Below are positions 5,440 through 10,175 of a DNA stretch of 10,175 nt, piece by piece. Source of the DNA: Candidatus Omnitrophota bacterium (GTDB taxonomy: Bacteria > Omnitrophota > Omnitrophia > Omnitrophales > Aquincolibacteriaceae); assembly GCA_023246985.1 (NCBI GenBank), contig JAHFHJ010000046.1:1-10175 (forward strand), in the 5' to 3' direction. The notes beneath the pieces are model-generated. The model ran no database searches. It was given only the letters and a program-made list of their open reading frames with translations, and was not told the DNA's origin. Made by a program: the position numbers and the translations under genes. How positions within the stretch are numbered: position 1 is the stretch's first letter; each line of letters opens with the position of its first letter.

Positions 5440-5507
5440 GTCGCATGTCGCATATCGCATGTCGAGGCGGAAATGCAATCCATAAGGATGGAACGACATA
5501 CGACATA
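5440..5507 (+). repeat. Heptamer arrays in the carA-carB spacer
   Basis: Directly after the carA stop come three tandem copies of RTCGCAT (5440-5446, 5447-5453, 5454-5460) and a partial fourth. Further on, ACGACAT occurs twice in tandem (5493-5499 and 5500-5506). The two arrays are near reverse complements: CGCATGTCG against CGACATACG, with one mismatch. They could form a long imperfect hairpin around about 30 bases. No T run follows. The A+T-rich remainder leads to carB, whose ribosome binding site is weak. Confidence 0.6.
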
Positions 5508-5538
5508 TAAAATATGAAATACGAAGAACGGAATTAAA

Positions 5539-8500
5539 ATGCCAAAACGAACCGATATCAAAACGATCCTCCTTATCGGATCCGGGCCGATCATCATCGG
5601 TCAGGCCTGCGAATTCGACTACTCGGGCGTGCAAGCCGTAAAGGCCTTGAAAGAAGAGGGCTATAAAGTCGTGCTCATCAATTCGAACCCCGCGACCATC
5701 ATGACGGATCCCGAACTTGCGGACGCAACTTACCTTGAGCCGCTTACCGTGGAGTTTCTCGAGAAAGTTATTATCAAAGAAAAACCGGACGCGGTGTTGC
5801 CGACCATGGGGGGACAAACCGGACTGAATCTTGCGGTGGAGGCTTATGAAGCAGGGGTCTTCAAAAAACACGGCGTGGAGATGATCGGCGCGAAATATGA
5901 AGCTATCAAAAAGGCCGAGAACCGCGAGGAATTCAAGCGCGCGATGCAAAAGATCGGACTGGATCTTCCCCGGAGCGATTTCGCGTACTCCCTGGAAGAG
6001 GCCGAGAAGATCGCGGAGAAGATCGGGTATCCGGTGATCGTACGGGCAAGCTTTACGCTGGGCGGTTCCGGGAGCGGGATCTGCCATCATATTGAAGAAC
6101 TTCGCGCGACGGCTCGCACGGGGCTTGATTATAGCCGGGTGCATGAGATCTTGATCGAAGAGTCGATCGTCGGGTGGAAAGAGTACGAGCTCGAGGTCAT
6201 GCGCGATATCCATGATAACTTCGTCGTCATATGTTCGATTGAAAATCTGGACCCCATGGGCGTTCACACGGGCGATTCCATTACCGTGGCGCCGGCCCAA
6301 ACCCTGACGGACCGGGAATACCAGCGCATGCGGGATGCCGCCCGGAAAGTCATGTCCGAGATCGGTATTGAGACCGGCGGGTCCAATGTTCAATTCGCGG
6401 TGGATCCCAAAACCGGCCGCAGGGTCATCATCGAAATGAATCCGCGCGTTTCGCGATCTTCAGCGCTCGCTTCCAAAGCTACGGGATTTCCGATCGCCAA
6501 GTTCGCGGCGAAGCTTGCGGTCGGGCTCACGCTCGATGAAATACCCAATGACATCACTCAATATACTCCCGCTTCGTTCGAACCCTCGATCGATTATTGC
6601 GTGGTGAAGATCCCGCGCTTCGCATTTGAAAAATTCGAAGGGGTGGACGACCGGCTGACGACCCAAATGAAATCCGTGGGCGAGGTGATGTCCATCGGTC
6701 GCACCTTCAAGGAGGCGTTCCAGAAAGGGCTTCGTTCTCTTGAGACCAAACGGTTCGGGTTCGGCGGCGACGGAAAAGACAAAATCTTCGATCAGGCGCT
6801 CAAGACCCGCGAGGAATATCTCCAGTTCATTAAGACGATTCCGAATGACAAAGAGCTTCGTGAAAAAATAATGGCCTATGCGAAGGTTCCCCGGGAAGAC
6901 CGGATCTTTTATCTGAAATACGCTTATTGGGCGGGTTACACCACCGAGGAGATCTACAAAAAGACCGGCGTGGATCCGTGGTTCCTGGAACAGCTCAAGC
7001 AGATCAGCGATCTTGAAAGGGAATTACTCGCCGCGCAGGAGAAACCGAAGCAGCAGGAAGCGCTGATGCGTAAGGCCAAGCAGTACGGTTTTTCAGACCG
7101 GCAGCTGGCGTTCTATTGGAGTGTCCAGGAAAAGGAGGTGCGCAAAAAACGCAAGGGACTTGGGATCAAGCCGGTCTATAAGCTCGTGGATACCTGCGCC
7201 GCCGAATTTAAAGCGTACACGCCTTATTTCTACTCAACCTATGAAGACGAAGATGAGGCGAATCCCGGCAAAAAAAAGAAAGTCATGATCCTGGGAGGCG
7301 GGCCGAACCGGATCGGGCAGGGGATTGAGTTTGATTATTGCTGCGTTCATGCGGCTCAAGCCCTCAAAAAAATGGGCTATGAAACCCTGATGGTCAATTC
7401 CAATCCCGAGACCGTGAGTACGGATTATGACACCTCGGATAAGCTTTTTTTTGAACCGCTCACGCTCGAGGATGTGCTCAATATTTATGAGAGTGAAAAA
7501 CCGCTCGGCGTGATCCTCCAGCTCGGGGGCCAGACGCCCCTCAACCTTGCGAAATCCCTCCAGGCCCATGGCGTGAGGATCCTTGGAACCTCGGTCGACG
7601 CGATCGATCGCGCGGAGGACCGCGATCGTTTCAAGAAGTTACTCCAGAAGATCGGTTTGCGCCAGCCCGCCAACGGGATCGCGACAAGCCTTGAGGAAGC
7701 GTGCGAGATCGCCAAGGCGATCGGGTATCCGGTCGTGATACGGCCGTCCTATGTGCTCGGCGGCCGCGCGATGGAGATCGTCTATGACCAGACTTCGCTT
7801 AAGAAGTATATGAAACACGCGGTCGAGGCAAACGATGACCAGCCGGTGCTGATCGACAAGTTCCTGGAGGATGCGACTGAGGTCGACGTGGATCTGATCT
7901 CGGACGGCAAGACCGCGGTGATCGGCTCCGTCATGGAACACATTGAAGAAGCCGGAATCCATTCCGGGGACAGCGCGTCCGTGATCCCGCCCTTCTCGCT
8001 GGATCAAGCGATCGTGCAAGAGATCATGACGAAGACTCAAGCGATTGCCAAAGAGCTTCGGGTGGTGGGTCTTATGAATACGCAATACGCCGTTCAGAAG
8101 GGGCATGTTTTTTGTCTGGAAGTGAATCCTCGAGCTTCCCGCACGGTACCGTTTGTCAGCAAAACGATCGGGGTGCCCCTTGCAAAACTCGCGGCCCAGC
8201 TGATGGTCGGAAAGACGCTCAAAGAACTGAAATTCACTCAGGAGATCGTGCCGAAGCATGTGGCGGTCAAAGAATCCGTCTTTCCGTTCGTGAAATTTCC
8301 GGGCGTCGACATTATTTTGTCGCCGGAAATGAAATCCACGGGAGAAGTCATGGGGATCGACAAGGATTTCGGCCGTGCCTTCTACAAATCCCAGGACGCG
8401 GCGATGAGCCGTATCCCGCGCAAGGGGACGATCTTCATCAGCGTCAAGGGAACGGATAAACCGAAGATCGCCGAGATCGCCCGGGAGTTTCACAAACTGA

Positions 8501-8847
8501 AGTACAAGATCGTTTCGACCCAGGGTACCGCGCAAGTCCTCAAAGAGGCGGGGGTGCCTGCCGAGGAAGTTCTCAGGATCGCGGAAGGGAGCCCGAATAT
8601 TTCCCATATGATCAAGGAAAAGAAGATCGATCTTATCATCAATACGCCCAGCGGCAAGGGTCCGATGCTCGATGAGGGGAAGATCCGTTCACTGGCGGTC
8701 TCTTTCAATATTCCGTGCATCACGACGCTCAACGCGGCCCGTGCGGCGGTTTGCGGTCTTCAGGCCGTGAAGGATGACGACCTGGAGGTGAAGTCGATCC
8801 ATGATTATCACGGGGTGAAAGGAAAAGGATCCATGCATGCCCGCTAA
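5539..8847 (+). CDS. carB: Carbamoyl phosphate synthetase large subunit
   Basis: CarB makes carbamoyl phosphate from bicarbonate, ammonia from CarA, and two ATP. The 1102-residue product has the full duplicated architecture. The first synthetase half (about 1-400) contains IGSGPIIIGQACEFDYSG at 13-30, GGSGSG at 175-180 and NPRVSRSSAL at 301-310. The oligomerisation domain is about 401-560. The second half (about 580-960) contains GGGPNRIGQGIEFDY at 586-600, GGRAMEI at 741-747 and NPRASRT at 863-869. A C-terminal MGS-like allosteric domain (about 961-1102) contains STQGTA at 993-998 and NTPSG at 1035-1039; in E. coli this domain binds UMP and ornithine. The protein is slightly longer than the E. 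coli enzyme (1073), with a charged linker between halves (about 566-581). The ribosome binding site before the ATG is poor (ACGGAATTAAA). The stop overlaps pyrK by 11 bases. Confidence 0.98.
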   Translation: MPKRTDIKTILLIGSGPIIIGQACEFDYSGVQAVKALKEEGYKVVLINSNPATIMTDPELADATYLEPLTVEFLEKVIIKEKPDAVLPTMGGQTGLNLAVEAYEAGVFKKHGVEMIGAKYEAIKKAENREEFKRAMQKIGLDLPRSDFAYSLEEAEKIAEKIGYPVIVRASFTLGGSGSGICHHIEELRATARTGLDYSRVHEILIEESIVGWKEYELEVMRDIHDNFVVICSIENLDPMGVHTGDSITVAPAQTLTDREYQRMRDAARKVMSEIGIETGGSNVQFAVDPKTGRRVIIEMNPRVSRSSALASKATGFPIAKFAAKLAVGLTLDEIPNDITQYTPASFEPSIDYCVVKIPRFAFEKFEGVDDRLTTQMKSVGEVMSIGRTFKEAFQKGLRSLETKRFGFGGDGKDKIFDQALKTREEYLQFIKTIPNDKELREKIMAYAKVPREDRIFYLKYAYWAGYTTEEIYKKTGVDPWFLEQLKQISDLERELLAAQEKPKQQEALMRKAKQYGFSDRQLAFYWSVQEKEVRKKRKGLGIKPVYKLVDTCAAEFKAYTPYFYSTYEDEDEANPGKKKKVMILGGGPNRIGQGIEFDYCCVHAAQALKKMGYETLMVNSNPETVSTDYDTSDKLFFEPLTLEDVLNIYESEKPLGVILQLGGQTPLNLAKSLQAHGVRILGTSVDAIDRAEDRDRFKKLLQKIGLRQPANGIATSLEEACEIAKAIGYPVVIRPSYVLGGRAMEIVYDQTSLKKYMKHAVEANDDQPVLIDKFLEDATEVDVDLISDGKTAVIGSVMEHIEEAGIHSGDSASVIPPFSLDQAIVQEIMTKTQAIAKELRVVGLMNTQYAVQKGHVFCLEVNPRASRTVPFVSKTIGVPLAKLAAQLMVGKTLKELKFTQEIVPKHVAVKESVFPFVKFPGVDIILSPEMKSTGEVMGIDKDFGRAFYKSQDAAMSRIPRKGTIFISVKGTDKPKIAEIAREFHKLKYKIVSTQGTAQVLKEAGVPAEEVLRIAEGSPNISHMIKEKKIDLIINTPSGKGPMLDEGKIRSLAVSFNIPCITTLNAARAAVCGLQAVKDDDLEVKSIHDYHGVKGKGSMHAR

Positions 8848-9610
8848 AAAAGGTTCGGATGAGATTGTGACCCTTCTCTCGAATGAAAAGATCAACGAGA
8901 AATATTTTAAACTGGTCTTTTCCTCTCCGGGACTTTCCCGCCATGCCGCCCCCGGCCAGTTTCTTCATATGAAGATCTCCCTGGGAACGGATCCTTTTTT
9001 GCGCCGCCCGTTCAGTTATTACCGCGTCGCGGGGCCAAAGATCGAAGTGCTTTATGAAGTGCTCGGTGATGGAACCCGGATTCTTTGCCGGAAGAAAAAA
9101 GGAGAGACGGTCAAGGTGATGGGGCCGCTGGGGAAAGGATTCGCCGGGAATATCGGAAAAAAGAAGCGCCTTCTGGTCGCCGGAGGCGTTGGCATCCCGC
9201 CCCTTGTTTTTCTAGCCGAAAAATATTCCGCCGAATATCTTTTGATCGGCACAAAATCTAAAGCCGAGGTTTTGCCCAAGAAAGAGCTTAGGAAGGTGAA
9301 GGCCGGGATACTTCATTCCACCGAAGACGGTTCTTGGGGTTCCCGGGGACGAGTCACGGCGCTTCTCGAGAAAGTTATTATGGAAGAAGACCCGCGCGGA
9401 TTATTCATCCAGACCTGCGGGCCTAAGCCCATGATGCGGGCGGTGATGGCACTGGCGCATAAGTACGGCATCGAAGGCGAGGCCTCCTGGGAGGAGTCTA
9501 TGGCTTGTGGGGTTGGCGCCTGTTTGAGCTGCATGGTGAAAACCCGAGAGGGATTGATGCGCGCGTGCGCGGACGGTCCGGTTTTCAAATTTGAGGATCT
9601 TGAGCCGTGA
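8837..9610 (+). CDS. pyrK: Dihydroorotate dehydrogenase B, electron transfer subunit
   Basis: PyrK carries electrons from the FMN of PyrD to NAD+ through a 2Fe-2S cluster and FAD, in a cytosolic PyrD2-PyrK2 complex. The 257-residue product has a ferredoxin-reductase-type FAD domain (about 8-105, with the flavin motif RRPFS at 56-60) and an NAD-binding domain (about 110-215, GGVGIPPL at 116-123, CGPKPMM at 194-200). The C-terminal cluster site has Cys224, Cys229, Cys232 and Cys244, spaced C-x4-C-x2-C-x11-C as in the PyrK family. AAGGA lies seven bases before the chosen ATG. The gene overlaps carB by 11 bases and its stop overlaps the pyrD start (GTGA), which suits two subunits made in equal amounts. 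Confidence 0.97.
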   Translation: MPAKKGSDEIVTLLSNEKINEKYFKLVFSSPGLSRHAAPGQFLHMKISLGTDPFLRRPFSYYRVAGPKIEVLYEVLGDGTRILCRKKKGETVKVMGPLGKGFAGNIGKKKRLLVAGGVGIPPLVFLAEKYSAEYLLIGTKSKAEVLPKKELRKVKAGILHSTEDGSWGSRGRVTALLEKVIMEEDPRGLFIQTCGPKPMMRAVMALAHKYGIEGEASWEESMACGVGACLSCMVKTREGLMRACADGPVFKFEDLEP

Positions 9611-10175
9611 AAATCGATCTTACAACCACGCTCAAAGGGCTGAAGTTCAAGAACCCCGTAACCGTGGCTTCCGGGACTTTCGGGACCACGGATGAGTACG
9701 CGGGCTATGTGGATGCCTCAAAGCTTGGCGCGATCATTACGAAGACTATCACCGTCAAGCCGCGTGCCGGGAATCCCATGCCCCGTATTTGCGAGACTCC
9801 GGCCGGGATGCTCAACGCGATCGGCCTTCAAAATAAAGGCCTCGATGATTTCCTGGAGCATAAGATCCCTTATTTTAAAAAACTTGGCGTGCCGCTTATT
9901 GTGAGCATTGCCGGAGAAACAACCGGAGAATTCACGCGGCTGGCGAAGGCCTTCGAAAAACACCGCGATGGGGTCAGCGCGCTTGAGATCAATCTCTCCT
10001 GTCCGAATGTGGAAGCGGGGGGCGTGAATGGCATGAAAAAGCAGGAGCGGATTTTGGAAGCCGTGAAGGCGGTCCGGGAGGAGACCCGACTTTTAACTTT
10101 CGCAAAACTCTCGCCGGAGCTTGGCGATGTGCTCACGATCGGTGAACAGGTCCTGAAGCAGGGGATCGACGGTCT
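9607..10175 (+). CDS. pyrD: Dihydroorotate dehydrogenase class 1B catalytic subunit (partial, 3' end outside window)
   Basis: This subunit oxidises dihydroorotate to orotate with FMN and hands electrons to PyrK. A GTG start at 9607 overlaps the pyrK stop by four bases, and 189 complete codons are visible before the window ends. Motifs are NPVTVASGTFG at 16-26, TKTIT with Lys46 at 45-49, GNPMPRICETPAGMLNAIGLQN at about 55-76, SIAG at 100-103, and EINLSCPNV at 127-135 with Cys132 as the class 1 catalytic base. The adjacent pyrK makes this the NAD-linked 1B type and not the quinone-linked class 2 enzyme. The remaining 110-120 residues or so lie beyond the window; I see no frameshift in the visible part. 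Confidence 0.96.
   Translation, partial: MKIDLTTTLKGLKFKNPVTVASGTFGTTDEYAGYVDASKLGAIITKTITVKPRAGNPMPRICETPAGMLNAIGLQNKGLDDFLEHKIPYFKKLGVPLIVSIAGETTGEFTRLAKAFEKHRDGVSALEINLSCPNVEAGGVNGMKKQERILEAVKAVREETRLLTFAKLSPELGDVLTIGEQVLKQGIDG

Noticed and set aside
5440..5507. CRISPR-like array
   Set aside because: The units are only seven bases long and tandem with no spacers, and there are no cas genes nearby.
4309..6393. Reverse-strand ORF of 694 codons opposite carA and carB
   Set aside because: It is an antisense shadow of two clear genes and its translation shows no recognisable domain. The same holds for the long reverse frames at 1939-2868, 2888-4336 and 7639-8607.

Overview
The window reads as chromosomal housekeeping DNA from a bacterium. 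It runs from a tRNA, a small lipoprotein gene and the RNase P RNA gene into a long de novo pyrimidine (UMP) biosynthesis operon, all on the + strand. The taxon cannot be fixed by reading. The signal-peptidase II lipoprotein with TPR-like repeats, the full pyrR-led operon, the class 1B dihydroorotate dehydrogenase (pyrK/pyrD) and short dispersed palindromic repeats of a kind I associate with metagenome-assembled uncultured phyla suggest a Gram-negative uncultured lineage, for example Omnitrophota or a relative. That assignment is inference with low confidence.

Layout. Positions 1-119 hold no gene I can identify. A tRNA with anticodon CAT, probably tRNA-Ile2, lies at 120-193. A 117-residue lipoprotein gene lies at 294-647. 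The RNase P RNA gene, about 542 nt and unusually long, lies at 685-1226 and ends in an intrinsic terminator. A consensus-like promoter (TTGACA, 17 nt, TATCCT; 1244-1272) then opens the pyr operon. Its leader carries a PyrR-type RNA hairpin, a possible 42-codon leader peptide and an intrinsic terminator. The genes follow in the order pyrR (1463-2011), pyrB (2008-2958), pyrC (2948-4249), carA (4324-5439), carB (5539-8847), pyrK (8837-9610) and pyrD (from 9607, cut by the window end).

How the genes work together. CarA and CarB make carbamoyl phosphate from glutamine, bicarbonate and ATP. PyrB joins it to aspartate and PyrC closes the ring to dihydroorotate. PyrD with PyrK oxidises dihydroorotate to orotate using NAD+. 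PyrR senses uridine nucleotides and PRPP and probably controls the operon through the leader. Most junctions overlap by 4 or 11 nt, which implies translational coupling. Only pyrC-carA and carA-carB have spacers (74 and 99 nt), and both spacers contain repeat-like sequence. pyrE and pyrF are not in the window.

The most interesting parts are two RNAs. In the pyr leader, the base of the PyrR-type hairpin buries the ribosome binding site of the putative leader peptide. That peptide runs through the terminator and ends in an ATGA overlap with pyrR, and I see no clear antiterminator. This suggests PyrR control through leader-peptide translation. The RNase P RNA keeps its catalytic core but lacks room for P13 and P14, and carries an elaborate repeat-like P12 plus other hairpin expansions.
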